Shown here: positions 26,272-36,020 of the stretch, one piece after another
Position numbering within the stretch: the stretch's first letter is position 1
How the letters are laid out: each line of letters begins with the position of its first letter
Source of the DNA: Bifidobacterium mongoliense DSM 21395
GTDB lineage: Bacteria; Actinomycetota; Actinomycetes; Actinomycetales; Bifidobacteriaceae
Direction of reading: 5' to 3'
Assembly (NCBI RefSeq): GCF_000741285.1
Contig: NZ_JGZE01000004.1
Location: 62,001-126,000 of the forward strand
DNA length: 64,000 nucleotides
The notes under the pieces: model-generated
What the model was told of the DNA's origin: nothing
What the model saw: only the letters and a program-made list of their open reading frames with translations
Databases searched by the model: none
Program-made: the position numbers and the translations under genes

Positions 26272-26393
26272 ATGGCACCCCACGAGGTCGCGGGCGAGGT
26301 CGTCGGTACTATGAGGGCGGTGCGGACCCGGCCCGCGCCTTGGCATGCACATCGACCGCCGCTGTGGCGGCATCAACAACAGAAGGAGGATTC

Positions 26394-28307
26394 ATGGGTC
26401 AGGATCACACGTCAGTATTCGATCTTGCGGCGGATGCCGCGACGTCCAACTGGGGGAACAACGACCTGCTGCAGCCTCCTGCACGTTTCATCGGGGGAGC
26501 GCAGCGCCCCAGCACCATGCCCTACCAGAAGTACGCTCCGTATTACCGTCAGGTGCCGTTCGACTACCCTGATCGCACATGGCCCACCAAGGTCCTGACC
26601 CGTGCGCCCCGCTGGTGTTCGGTAGACCTGCGCGACGGCAACCAGGCGCTCGTCAATCCCATGGATTCCGAGCGCAAGCTGCGGCTCTGGAACCTGCTCA
26701 TCTCCATGGGCTTCAAGGAGATCGAGGTCGGGTTCCCGAGTGCCTCGGAGACGGATTACGATTTCATTCGCATGCTCATCGAGCGTGAGCTCATTCCCGA
26801 CGACGTGACCATAGCGGTGCTCACCCAGGCGCGCGAACATCTCATCCGCAAGACATACGAATGCCTCAAGGGCGCTCGGCGCGCCATCGTGCACTTCTAC
26901 AATTCGGTGTCGATCCTGCAGCGTGAGGTCGTGTTCCGCAAGGACCGCGAGCAGATCAAGACGCTGGCCACCGATGCGGCCACGCTGTGCAAGGAGCTCG
27001 AGGGCGAGGCCAAGGGCATCGACCTCTACTATGAGTATTCCCCGGAATCCTTCTCCGGCGCCGAACCCGAGTATTCGCTCGAGGTCTGCGAGGCGGTGAT
27101 CGACGTGATCAAGCCGACGCACGATCACCAGATGATCATCAATCTGCCCAATACCGTCGAGATGACCACGCCGAACGTGTTCGCGGACGAGGTGGAATAC
27201 ATTTCGAGCAACCTGCGCGATCGCGATTCCATCGTGCTTTCCATCCACCCGCACAACGACGAGGGCATGGCCGTCGCCGCGACCGAGCTCTCGATGCTCG
27301 CCGGCGTCGACCGCGTCGAGGGCTGCCTGCTCGGCAACGGGGAGCGCACCGGCAACGTCGACCTGGTCACCCTGGGACTCAACATGCTCACGCAGGGCAT
27401 CGATCCGCAGATCGACTATTCGAACATTCCGGAGATGCGCAAGACGGTCGAATACTGCAACCAGCTCGCGATATCGGAACGCCACCCCTACGCCGGCAAC
27501 CTCGTGTTCACCGCGTTCTCGGGCTCCCATCAGGACGCCATCAAGAAGGGCCTCGAGGCTCGTCAGGATGCGGCGATGCGGGCGGAGACATCGCTCGAGA
27601 ACTTCCTGTGGCTCGTGCCGTACCTGCCCATCGACCCCAAGGACATCGGACGCACGTACGAGGCCATCATCCGCGTCAACTCCCAGTCGGGCAAGGGCGG
27701 CATGGCCTATCTGCTCAAGGCCAACCACAACTTCGATCTGCCCAAGCGCCTGCAGGTTGAGTTCGACAAGATCGTGCAGTCCTATGCGGACCGGACGAAA
27801 AAGGAAGTCAAGGACGAGGACATTTGGCGTCTGTTCAAGGACGAGTACCTCCCGGTCGAAAACAAGGGGACGTCGGAGGCGGATGACGGCACGCAGACCG
27901 GGGATTACCTCGACACGAACCTGCAGCCGTGGGGCCGCCTCAAGCTGCTCAAGGTCTCGGTATCCTCGGGCGAGGACGGATCCGATACCGTCCTCAAGGC
28001 GCGTCTGCTCGATCGCGGGACGACGCCGGACGCCCACCCGGTCGAGCGCGAGCTGAGCGGCATGGGCAACGGCCCCATCGCCGCCTTCCTCAACGCGTTG
28101 GAGAACCTGGGCATCTCCGTGTCCGTGATGGATTATGTCGAGCACGCCATGACCACGGGAACGGACGCCATGGCGGCCTCGTACGTGGAATGCCAGATCG
28201 GCGGTGAATCGGATATGAAAATCATCTGGGGCGTCGGGGTGGATTCCTCGATCACCACCAGCTCGCTCAAGGCGATCATCTCGGCGATTAACCGTTCCCG
28301 CAGGTAG
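26394..28307 (+). CDS. leuA: 2-isopropylmalate synthase
   Basis: Condenses acetyl-CoA with 2-oxoisovalerate, the first committed step to leucine. The start is the ATG at 26394 with AGAAGGAGGA upstream, giving 637 residues. The barrel has VDLRDGNQAL (about 77-87) and the metal histidines SIHPHNDEGMAV (about 283-294). A C-terminal LeuA allosteric domain follows (about 510-637). The long N-terminal extension matches the actinobacterial LeuA class. No T-box or leader peptide was seen upstream. Confidence 0.95.
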   Translation: MGQDHTSVFDLAADAATSNWGNNDLLQPPARFIGGAQRPSTMPYQKYAPYYRQVPFDYPDRTWPTKVLTRAPRWCSVDLRDGNQALVNPMDSERKLRLWNLLISMGFKEIEVGFPSASETDYDFIRMLIERELIPDDVTIAVLTQAREHLIRKTYECLKGARRAIVHFYNSVSILQREVVFRKDREQIKTLATDAATLCKELEGEAKGIDLYYEYSPESFSGAEPEYSLEVCEAVIDVIKPTHDHQMIINLPNTVEMTTPNVFADEVEYISSNLRDRDSIVLSIHPHNDEGMAVAATELSMLAGVDRVEGCLLGNGERTGNVDLVTLGLNMLTQGIDPQIDYSNIPEMRKTVEYCNQLAISERHPYAGNLVFTAFSGSHQDAIKKGLEARQDAAMRAETSLENFLWLVPYLPIDPKDIGRTYEAIIRVNSQSGKGGMAYLLKANHNFDLPKRLQVEFDKIVQSYADRTKKEVKDEDIWRLFKDEYLPVENKGTSEADDGTQTGDYLDTNLQPWGRLKLLKVSVSSGEDGSDTVLKARLLDRGTTPDAHPVERELSGMGNGPIAAFLNALENLGISVSVMDYVEHAMTTGTDAMAASYVECQIGGESDMKIIWGVGVDSSITTSSLKAIISAINRSRR

Positions 28308-28330
28308 GGGGACGGGGCCTGAATCGGTTC

Positions 28331-28371
28331 GGTAATGGCGGTGGCTGCCTGTGGCGGTCACCGCCATTACC
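28331..28371. terminator. stem-loop between convergent leuA and PBP gene
   Basis: A perfect 13-bp stem, GGTAATGGCGGTG (28331-28343) with CACCGCCATTACC (28359-28371). No T-run follows, but its position between convergent genes suggests a bidirectional terminator. Confidence 0.6.
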
Positions 28372-28447
28372 ATAGGTGGGGCTCAGCGGGTTGGGTCTAA
28401 GTGGGCCGGCTGGGAATCTGCCCGGGAGGTATGGACGGTCCGCGGAA

Positions 28448-30790
28448 TCAGTCACTTGATGGCTTGGAGTTATAGGTGTCGGTGGGATCGGGGTTCTGCG
28501 CGCTTTTCGTGGGTGAAGGCGTTTGTTGACTCTCTTGCTCACGCTGTCGGGCGGCGTCCTCATCGGCCTTCTGTTTCGCTGCGGCGTCGGCGTCGGCGTC
28601 GTCCTGCGCTTTCTTGGCGGCGTCGGCGTCTTCCTGCGCTTTCTGTTTGGCAGCCGCATCGGCGTCCGCCTGGGCTTTGCGCTTGGCGGCCTCGTCGCTC
28701 TGCTGCTGCCAGGTGCGCGAACCGGTGCCCCAGGTGCCGTTGGGTCCGCCGATCTTGCCGTCGTCGGTCACGGAGGGGAAGGGCTCGTTGGGCATATTCG
28801 CCATGGCCTGCGTCATGTATGCGGTGAACAGATGCAGCGGGTAGTCGCTGCCGCCGGTGTACGCGCCGAATGGGGGAATCACCTGCGGGTTGCCGTTGGC
28901 GTCCGGGTACCAGATCGCGAACACGCTCACCGTGTTCGGGGAGAAGCCCACGAAGCTGCCGGCGGTCGAGTCGTTGGCGGTGCCGGACTTGCCGGCCAGG
29001 TTCCTGCCCACCGCCAGGGCCTCGGAGCCGGTCCCGTTCTGGATCGTGCCCTGCATGGCCTTGGTCACCAGGGCGGTGTCGTGCGCCGTGAAGACCCGTT
29101 CGGTCTGCGTCTGGGCCTGGTACATGTCCTTGCCGTTGTGGTCCGTGACGTCGGCGACGATATGCATCGTCGTCTTGACGCCTTGGTTGGCGATGGTGGC
29201 ATAGGCCTGGGCCAGCTCGGAGACGTGCACGCCGTCGTTGCCCAGCACGGTGAAGGGGTTCTTGCCCGTGACGCGCTTGGCGCTGATGCCCGCCTGGTTG
29301 GCCGTCTTCGCGACCGCCGTCGTACCGAGATCCTGCTGCAGCTCCATATAGACGGTATTGACGGAATTCGCCGTGGCGCTGTACATATTGATATAGCCGT
29401 AACTCATGTTCGCGAAGTTCTGCACCGGCGCCGCTATGCCGTCGTATGTCCGTGGGGAATTGCCGTTGAAGGTGGTGTTGAGGCTCATGCCCTGCTGCAC
29501 CGCCGAGAGGAGGGCGAAGGGTTTCATCGTCGAACCCGGCTCGTAGATGGCCTGGGTGGCATTGTTGAGCTGTTTGGCGAGATAGTCGTCGCCGCCGTAG
29601 ATCGATATGATCCCGCCGGTTCTGGGGTCAAGCGAGATGCTGCCCACCTGCAGGCCTTCGGGGACGGTGCCCTTGCCGTCCTGCGTCGGGCTCGCCACCC
29701 GATACATCTCGTCCTGCTTGGCCTTGTCGATGGTGGTGATGATGCGGTATCCGCCGGTGTCGAGATCCTCCTTGCTGAAGGTCCCGTTCTTGGTCAGCTC
29801 CTCGCGCACCATCTCCATGAGGTACCCCGACGGCCCCGAGAAGGAGTTCTGCTGCCGGGCCTCGACGGTCTTGGGAATGGTGGAGGAGGAGGCGTCCTTC
29901 GCGGAAATGTAGCCGTCCTCCTTCATGATCCGCAGCACGCGGTTGAAGCGGATGCCGGCCTCCTTCGGACCGACGGCCGGGTCCCAATCCGTCGGCGCGG
30001 GGATGATGCCGGCCAGGAGCGCCGCCTCCTGGAGGCTCAGATCCTTGGCGTCCTTGCCGAAGTACGCCTGTGCGGCGGCCTGGATGCCGTAGGCTCCGCG
30101 GCCAAGGTAGATCGTGTTCATGTAGTTGCACAGCACCTGGTTCTTGTCCTGCGTCTGCGCGATCTTGAGCGCCAGGAACGCCTCGTGCAGTTTGCCCGAA
30201 TATGAGGTGGTCTCGCCGAGATAATACCGTTCCGCGTACTGCTGCGTGATGGTCGAGCCGCCCTGGCGGGAGCCCGTGGTGATGTTGTTCACGAGGGCGC
30301 GTGCCACGCCTTTGAGGTCGATGCCCCGGTCGCTGTAGAACGAGCGGTTCTCCGAGGCGACGACCGCCTGGCCGACGTAGGCGGGCAGCACCTTGCAGTC
30401 GATGATCTCCCTGTTCTGGTCGGCGAAGGAGCCTATCTCGCTCTTCCCGTCGGCATAGTAGACGGTCGTCTTGGAGGCCAGCGCGATTTTCTCGGCCGCC
30501 GGGACTTCGGTGGTGATGTACAGATAGGCGAAGGCCAGGATGCCCAGACCAAGCAGGGTTCCGACGATACCCAGGAACCATTTGAGTATCAGGTGGCGCT
30601 TGCCGCCCCGCCCGCCGTTGCGCTTGCGACCGTTGCCGTTGCGGCCCGACCCCCGGGACCCGCGGCGCGACGTGCGGTAGGAACCGCCCGAGGTCCGTCG
30701 CGAGGACGCGGAGCGTCGGGCGGGCCCATGCGAGCTGCTGCTCGAGACCCGTGCGGTGCGCAATGAAACGGTGCTACTGCTTGAAACCAT
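28448..30790 (-). CDS. class A penicillin-binding protein (transglycosylase/transpeptidase)
   Basis: Polymerises and cross-links peptidoglycan. 780 residues: a basic Ser/Arg/Gly-rich cytosolic tail, one membrane helix (about 66-92), a GT51 domain with ENRSFYSDRG (about 146) and QGGSTITQQYAE, and a transpeptidase domain with the serine motif GSTMKP (about 418), SVN (about 475) and KSGTAND (about 600). The last 90 residues are a charged Ala/Asp/Lys/Gln repeat tail of coiled-coil character ending in Pro/Ser. The start is the ATG at 30790; the upstream frame has no support. Confidence 0.94.
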   Translation of the reverse strand: MVSSSSTVSLRTARVSSSSSHGPARRSASSRRTSGGSYRTSRRGSRGSGRNGNGRKRNGGRGGKRHLILKWFLGIVGTLLGLGILAFAYLYITTEVPAAEKIALASKTTVYYADGKSEIGSFADQNREIIDCKVLPAYVGQAVVASENRSFYSDRGIDLKGVARALVNNITTGSRQGGSTITQQYAERYYLGETTSYSGKLHEAFLALKIAQTQDKNQVLCNYMNTIYLGRGAYGIQAAAQAYFGKDAKDLSLQEAALLAGIIPAPTDWDPAVGPKEAGIRFNRVLRIMKEDGYISAKDASSSTIPKTVEARQQNSFSGPSGYLMEMVREELTKNGTFSKEDLDTGGYRIITTIDKAKQDEMYRVASPTQDGKGTVPEGLQVGSISLDPRTGGIISIYGGDDYLAKQLNNATQAIYEPGSTMKPFALLSAVQQGMSLNTTFNGNSPRTYDGIAAPVQNFANMSYGYINMYSATANSVNTVYMELQQDLGTTAVAKTANQAGISAKRVTGKNPFTVLGNDGVHVSELAQAYATIANQGVKTTMHIVADVTDHNGKDMYQAQTQTERVFTAHDTALVTKAMQGTIQNGTGSEALAVGRNLAGKSGTANDSTAGSFVGFSPNTVSVFAIWYPDANGNPQVIPPFGAYTGGSDYPLHLFTAYMTQAMANMPNEPFPSVTDDGKIGGPNGTWGTGSRTWQQQSDEAAKRKAQADADAAAKQKAQEDADAAKKAQDDADADAAAKQKADEDAARQREQESQQTPSPTKSAQNPDPTDTYNSKPSSD

Positions 30791-30995
30791 GCCCACCACC
30801 GTAACCGCTGGCCCTGAGAACCCGTCAGGACTACCGAGAATCGGCACAAATCGGCATGGGAAGTTACGATGTCGTAGGATGTAGGGAGAGCCTGCAATGA
30901 CTGAGGGTCTTCCCCGGTCACGAAGGGTTCTCCAAATACGGCGCTATGCTTGGTCGTTGAACGCATAACGCTTTACGGTTATAAGAGGAGTCAAT

Positions 30996-32138
30996 ATGAG
31001 CATTCGAGTGGCGATCGCTGGCGTGGGCAACTGCGCCTCGTCATTGGTCCAGGGTGTCGAGTTTTACAAGAATACTGCCGATGATGAGAAGATCCCCGGT
31101 TTGATGCACAACAACTTCGGTGGCTACCGCGTGCATGACATCGAATTCGTGACGGCGTTCGATGTGGATTCCCTCAAGGTGGGCAAGGATCTGTCCGAAG
31201 CCATCGGCGCCTCGGAGAACAACACCATCAAGTTCGCGGATGTGCCGAATCTCGGCGTCGAGGTTCTGCGCGGGCCGACCCACGATGGTCTGGGCCAGTA
31301 CTACCGCGAGATGATCACGGAGTCCGACAAGGAGCCGGTCGATGTGGTCAAGGTCCTCAAGGACAAGAAGGTCGACGTGCTGGTGAGCTACCTGCCCGTC
31401 GGGTCCGAAGAGGCCGATAAGTCCTACGCCCAGGCCGCCATGGATGCCGGTTGCGCATTCGTCAACTGCCTGCCGGTCTTCATCGCCTCCGATCCCGAGT
31501 GGGCCCAGAAGTTCCGCGACGCCGGCGTTCCGATCGTCGGCGACGACATCAAGAGCCAGGTCGGCGCCACCATCACGCACCGCGTCATGGCCCGTTTGTT
31601 CGAGGATCGTGGCGTACGCCTCGACCGTACGTATCAGCTCAACGTCGGCGGCAACATGGACTTCATGAACATGCTGCAGCGTACCCGTCTCGAGTCCAAG
31701 AAGATCTCCAAGACGCGCGCGGTCACGTCGATCCTGCCGCATCCGATGGAGAGCCGCGACGTGCACATCGGACCGTCCGACTATGTGGCATGGCTCGATG
31801 ACCGCAAGCTTGCGTTCGTGCGGTTGGAGGGCACCACCTTCGGCAACGTGCCGCTGAATCTCGAGTATCGCCTCGAGGTGTGGGATTCGCCGAACTCCGC
31901 CGGCATCGTCATCGACGCCGTGCGCGCCGCGAAGATCGCGCTGGACCGCCATCTGGCCGGCCCGGTGCTTGCGCCGAGCTCCTACTTCATGAAGTCCCCT
32001 GCCGTGCAGCACGAGGACACCGAGGCCCGTCACCTGGTGGAGGAGTTCATCTCCGGTGACGTCGAGGCCACGGAGGACGAGCTGAACGCCGACGTGCGTG
32101 CCGCGAAGGACAACGGCAAGGACGTGTGGCACGCCTGA
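30996..32138 (+). CDS. ino1: inositol-3-phosphate synthase, actinobacterial type
   Basis: Converts glucose 6-phosphate to myo-inositol 3-phosphate, the source of phosphatidylinositol. The 380-residue product begins [19 protein letters not shown] (NAD loop), then [15 protein letters not shown] and LNVGGNMDF, all typical of the short prokaryotic enzyme. GAGGAG at 30985-30990 fixes the start. With the PimA-like glycosyltransferase upstream it suggests inositol phospholipid or glycolipid synthesis. Confidence 0.95.
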   Translation: MSIRVAIAGVGNCASSLVQGVEFYKNTADDEKIPGLMHNNFGGYRVHDIEFVTAFDVDSLKVGKDLSEAIGASENNTIKFADVPNLGVEVLRGPTHDGLGQYYREMITESDKEPVDVVKVLKDKKVDVLVSYLPVGSEEADKSYAQAAMDAGCAFVNCLPVFIASDPEWAQKFRDAGVPIVGDDIKSQVGATITHRVMARLFEDRGVRLDRTYQLNVGGNMDFMNMLQRTRLESKKISKTRAVTSILPHPMESRDVHIGPSDYVAWLDDRKLAFVRLEGTTFGNVPLNLEYRLEVWDSPNSAGIVIDAVRAAKIALDRHLAGPVLAPSSYFMKSPAVQHEDTEARHLVEEFISGDVEATEDELNADVRAAKDNGKDVWHA

Positions 32139-32164
32139 TGAAGCCATACCCGGCACCGCCGAGT

Positions 32165-32213
32165 GACGTCGGGTAACACGACGGTAAGTATTACGACGTC
32201 GGGTAACACGACG
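32165..32213 (+). repeat. 19-bp direct repeat after ino1
   Basis: GACGTCGGGTAACACGACG occurs at 32165-32183 and 32195-32213, exactly 30 bp apart, between the ino1 stop and its terminator. Function unknown. Confidence 0.8.
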
Positions 32214-32237
32214 TCACGGTACACAGTGGTCAGATAG

Positions 32238-32278
32238 AGGAGGGGGTCCCGCGCGGTTGATGCGCGGGACCCCCTCCT
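32238..32278. terminator. bidirectional terminator between ino1 and glf
   Basis: A perfect 17-bp stem (32238-32254 with 32262-32278, arms beginning AGGAGGGGGTCCC and GCGCGGGACCCCC) with a 7-nt loop lies between two convergent genes. Confidence 0.85.
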
Positions 32279-32337
32279 TCATGCCGGTTTCACGCCGGCC
32301 GCGCGCCCGTGCCGTCGACGTCACGGGCGGACCCGGT

Positions 32338-33561
32338 TCACTGCCCGTCGGTGCGGGTGAGCATGGGGTGGATGCGCTTGTCGTACGCGACCAAAGCGGA
32401 GTTGATGACCTGGTGCATGTCGTAGTACGCGTACGTGCCCAACCGGCCCCCGAACACCACGCCGGGCTCTTCGCCGGCCTTCGCCGCGTACCGGTGGTAC
32501 AGGGCCCGGTCCGCGGCCGTGTTCACCGGGTAGTAGGGTTCGTCGCCCCGGCCCGCGGCCCGGCTCGACTCGCGCCACACGACCGTCTCCCCGGGGTTCT
32601 GCGAGGAGCGGCGTTCGGGGTTGAAGTTCTTGAACTCGATGGCCCTGGTGTACGGCGTGTCCGGGTCGGCGAAGTTCATCACCGGGCACCCGTAGTGGTC
32701 GGCCTCCGGGTAGCGCACCTCGTCGAAGTCCACCGTCCGCCACTTCAGATCCCCCAGCGCGTAGTCGAAGTAGCGGTCCACGGGGCCCGTGTACACCACC
32801 GGCACCCGGCCCACGACCGCGTCGCGGTTCACCGGCTGGGAGGCGTCGAAGAAGTCCGTGTCCAGTTGCACGCGGATGAGGGGGTCGGCGGCCATGCGCC
32901 GCATCCACGCGGTGTACCCGTCGACGGGCAGGCCCTCCCACGTGTCCTTGAAGTAGCGGTTGTCGTAGTCGAAGCGCACCGGCAGGCGTTTGATGATGCC
33001 GGCGGGCAGGTCGGCCGGGTCCGTGTCCCACTGCTTGGCGGTGTAGTTCTTGATGAACGCCTCGTACAGGGGCCGGCCGATCAGGGACACGCCCTTGTCG
33101 TTGAGGTTCGACGGGTCGCTGCCCGCCAGCTCCCCCGCCTGGCCCGCGATGAGCTCCTTGGCCTGCCGGGGCGTGTAGTGGGCGTGGAAGAACTGGTTGA
33201 TGGTGCCCAGGTTGATGGGCAGGGGGTACACCTCGCCCCGGTGCGTCGTGTACACGCGGTGCGTGTAACGGGTGAACGACGTGAAGCGGTTGACGTAGTC
33301 CCACACGCGCGGGTTGGACGTGTGGAACAGGTGGGCGCCGTACCGGTGGATCTCCGCGCCCGTCCTCTCGTCCATGCTGCTGTACGCGTTGCCGCCGATG
33401 TGGCCTCTCACGTCGATGACCAGGACGCGGGCCCGGGCGCGTTCCGCGGCCTGCTGCGCGACCGTCAGGCCGTACAGGCCCGCGCCCACCACCACCAGAT
33501 CCACACCATCCAACACGCCCCTGTCCGACGCACTCCCCTCACCCACACGCCCACCAACCAT
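32338..33561 (-). CDS. glf: UDP-galactopyranose mutase
   Basis: An FAD enzyme that interconverts UDP-galactopyranose and UDP-galactofuranose for cell-surface glycans. 407 residues. The FAD loop is VVVGAGLYGLTVAQ, then GNAYS, RYGAHLFHT, the catalytic-region YTAKQWDTDP and GRLGTYAYYDMHQV. GGAAGG is best spaced for the second of two ATGs (33561). Third codon positions are almost exclusively G or C, clearly more extreme than in neighbouring genes, which may indicate transfer or strong codon selection. Confidence 0.94.
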   Translation of the reverse strand: MVGGRVGEGSASDRGVLDGVDLVVVGAGLYGLTVAQQAAERARARVLVIDVRGHIGGNAYSSMDERTGAEIHRYGAHLFHTSNPRVWDYVNRFTSFTRYTHRVYTTHRGEVYPLPINLGTINQFFHAHYTPRQAKELIAGQAGELAGSDPSNLNDKGVSLIGRPLYEAFIKNYTAKQWDTDPADLPAGIIKRLPVRFDYDNRYFKDTWEGLPVDGYTAWMRRMAADPLIRVQLDTDFFDASQPVNRDAVVGRVPVVYTGPVDRYFDYALGDLKWRTVDFDEVRYPEADHYGCPVMNFADPDTPYTRAIEFKNFNPERRSSQNPGETVVWRESSRAAGRGDEPYYPVNTAADRALYHRYAAKAGEEPGVVFGGRLGTYAYYDMHQVINSALVAYDKRIHPMLTRTDGQ

Positions 33562-33839
33562 GACCATATCCTTCCGTTGCGTTCTGCTGTGCTGCCAGCC
33601 ATCCTATCGGATGGACGCCCTTAATGGTGCTCGTAGTGTGCGCGGATCGGTCGCCACGGAGTGGTCTTCCGCCCACGGCCATGCCGTCCTGTCATGCCGC
33701 AGGCCACGGGCTTGCGCCCGGTGCACACGGCCGGGGATTGGTATGTGGCGTGCCGCACATGCCCGGCATGCGTTACCATCGCTATCCGTCGCACTCCTGC
33801 CGGGGTGCCGTGACGCGAATGAGGTCGGGAGGGGTAGTG

Positions 33840-34541
33840 GTGAGTACGGGACGCAGCACCTGGAGGTTCGCATTCCGTCAGACGTTGCCCATACTGGCGG
33901 GGTTCCTGTTCCTCGGGTTCACCTATGGGCTGTATATGCATCAGGAGGGGTTCAACTTCCTGTACCCGACGTTCATGGCCCTGACGATTTTCGGCGGATC
34001 CGTGGAGTTCGTGATCGCGAACCTCCTGACCAAGGCCTTCGACCCGTGGGCCGTGCTGGCCATCAGCCTCATCATCAATTCGCGCCATGTGTTCTACGCC
34101 ATCGCCATGCTGCGACGGTACGGGCATACCGGCTGGCGCAAGCCGCTGCTGATATTCGGCATGTGCGACGAGACGTTCGCCATCAATTCCTCCACAAGGG
34201 TGCCCGATGGCGTCGATCGCGTGCGCTTCATGACGTATGTGACCGTGCTCAACCAGTTGTATTGGGTGGGCGGCGCGATGCTCGGAGGGCTCTTCGGTGG
34301 ATTGATGCCGGTGCGGATCGAAGGCCTGTCGTTCGTCATGACCGCCTTGTTCATCGTGATCTTCGTCAACCAACTCATGAGGGAGAGCAGCCATGTCAGC
34401 TCCGTGGCCGGCGTGGTTCTGGCGATCGCCTGTCTGCTGCTGACCGGCAAGCAGGCGTTCCTGCCCCTGTCCCTGGTGCTGGTCGTCGTGTTGTTCGTGA
34501 TGCTCGACCATGGAAGGTGGCGGCACAGTGTCGTTCGATGA
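33840..34541 (+). CDS. azlC: AzlC-like branched-chain amino acid exporter, large subunit
   Basis: A 233-residue membrane protein of the AzlC family, which with AzlD exports branched-chain amino acids or analogues. Features are the early GFTYGLYMHQEGF, FGGSVEFV, INSRHVFYAIAM and FGMCDETFAI motifs and several membrane helices. GGGAGGGG upstream supports the GTG at 33840. It overlaps azlD. Confidence 0.88.
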   Translation: MSTGRSTWRFAFRQTLPILAGFLFLGFTYGLYMHQEGFNFLYPTFMALTIFGGSVEFVIANLLTKAFDPWAVLAISLIINSRHVFYAIAMLRRYGHTGWRKPLLIFGMCDETFAINSSTRVPDGVDRVRFMTYVTVLNQLYWVGGAMLGGLFGGLMPVRIEGLSFVMTALFIVIFVNQLMRESSHVSSVAGVVLAIACLLLTGKQAFLPLSLVLVVVLFVMLDHGRWRHSVVR

Positions 34542-34851
34542 ACAGGTCATCACTATCGCCATAGCGGCGCTGGCCACGATGGCCACTCGCTTCGTGCCGT
34601 TCCTGCTGTTCCCCGACCCGGATACGGCGCCTGTGTTCGTCACCAGGCTGGGGGAGTTCCTCCCGCCGGCCATCTTCGGGATATTGGTCGTCTACTGCTA
34701 TCAGGACGAGCTCACCCAACTGTCGGCGACGACGGTGATCGCAGTGGTCGCGGGTCTGGCGACGGCCGGCATGCAGTGGTGGAGGAAGAACATGCTCCTG
34801 TCGATCGTCGTGGGGACCGTGCTGTACATCGGACTCCTGCAGCTCGTGTGA
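34528..34851 (+). CDS. azlD: AzlD-like branched-chain amino acid exporter, small subunit
   Basis: A 107-residue three-helix protein, partner of AzlC, with ATMATRFVPFLLF and LPPAIFGILVVYC. The GTG at 34528 has GGAAGGTGG seven bases upstream and overlaps azlC by 14 bp; an ATG at 34510 is also in frame but has no site. Confidence 0.85.
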   Translation: MSFDEQVITIAIAALATMATRFVPFLLFPDPDTAPVFVTRLGEFLPPAIFGILVVYCYQDELTQLSATTVIAVVAGLATAGMQWWRKNMLLSIVVGTVLYIGLLQLV

Positions 34852-34966
34852 ACGCTGGGCGCTGACCGGCGTCGGGTTATGGGGCCGGTGTTCGGTGATG
34901 GCCTGCGGGCATGTTTGGCGGTGTGGCTGTGCGGAGCGCTGGATGCGGTGATGGCCAACGGCCGCC

Positions 34967-35743
34967 CTACAAGGCGCACACCACGAGATAGACCGCCACG
35001 ACGTGGCAGACGTAGCCGACCATGGTGCCGAGGTGAAAGACCTCGTGGTATTCGAACCATCCCGGTATCGGGTTCGGGTGGTGCGTGGCGAAGCAGACCG
35101 CACCCGCGATGTAGGCCGCGCCTCCGCACGCGATGAGAATCGTCGCCGCCGGGCCGACGGCCGGAGCGGTCCAGAGCGCGTGCGTGAGCGTGAGCGGCGC
35201 CAGACCCAGGATGACGTAGACGATGGTGAACACCCAACCCGGGGCGCGTAACCAGAGCAGATGGGCGACGGTACCGGCCAGGGCGGTCGCCCAGATCACC
35301 AGAAGATACGGTCGGCGCAATCGCTCGGGCAGGCCGAACAGGATCGGCGTGTTCGTGCCGGCGATGATGAGGAAGATGTTCGAATAGTCGATGCCGCACA
35401 GGATGCGGGTGATGCGTACGCTGGTCCATGGCACGACGTGGAGCAGTGCGCTGTTGCCGAACAGGAGTATGGCGGAGGCACCGTAGATGGCGCAGGCCGC
35501 GGTGACGGCGCCGCGCGGGGCGATGCAGATGAGGACCACGGAGGCCGCGATGCACAGGGGGAGGGTGATGAGGTGCAGCCAGCCGCGCAGGCGGGGTTTG
35601 GGCACGCCGAAGGCGTCGACCGGCGTCGACCGGGGCTGTCGCGGCTCCGGTGTGCGACGTGCCGATGCGCGAGTCGCTGATGGGCTCGGCGACGTCGGGC
35701 CGAGTGGTGATAGATGCAGCGGTGAAGCGATCGTCGTGCTCAT
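34967..35743 (-). CDS. hemolysin III / PAQR family membrane protein
   Basis: A 258-residue seven-helix membrane protein of the HlyIII/PAQR superfamily. After a Ser/Pro-rich 50-residue N-terminus come the SALLHVVPW histidine, the DYSNIFLIIAGTNTPI motif and the C-terminal FHLGTMVGYVCHVVAVY with two histidines, the set that binds a metal in this superfamily. Function in bacteria is not settled. GAGG lies four bases before the ATG. Confidence 0.88.
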   Translation of the reverse strand: MSTTIASPLHLSPLGPTSPSPSATRASARRTPEPRQPRSTPVDAFGVPKPRLRGWLHLITLPLCIAASVVLICIAPRGAVTAACAIYGASAILLFGNSALLHVVPWTSVRITRILCGIDYSNIFLIIAGTNTPILFGLPERLRRPYLLVIWATALAGTVAHLLWLRAPGWVFTIVYVILGLAPLTLTHALWTAPAVGPAATILIACGGAAYIAGAVCFATHHPNPIPGWFEYHEVFHLGTMVGYVCHVVAVYLVVCAL

Positions 35744-35800
35744 GGTGCCTCGACTTCCTGAAGTGTCCGGTGCCGGAGCCGTGATGGGCGGTCCGGTTCA

Positions 35801-35832
35801 TTACGCTATCGTAACTTACTATAACGTAACTT
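35801..35832. promoter_or_regulatory. operator-like repeats between divergent genes
   Basis: A palindrome TTACGCTATCGTAA (35801-35814) is followed by two CGTAACTT copies 15 bp apart (35810 and 35825). This AT-rich patch contrasts with its surroundings and lies upstream of both the hemolysin III gene and the DsbA-like gene. Confidence 0.5.
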
Positions 35833-36020
35833 CATGATATCTGCGCCGGTTTCATGGAACGCTCTGCCGTACGCTCCGGCCTGGTGGCTGTAGTGCGGAC
35901 CCGGACGTGCAATGTGACCATATGGCTGTCTTTCCCTGGGCTGAAACCGCCTTGAGCCCTCTGATACGCTCACATGCATATCGGGAGTGTGATCCCAACA
36001 CAATGAATGGAGCGCAGGGC

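Noticed and set aside
30957-30984. TTGAAC-N16-TTATAA as the ino1 promoter
   Set aside because: The start would fall around 30991, after the GAGGAG ribosome binding site, leaving no leader.
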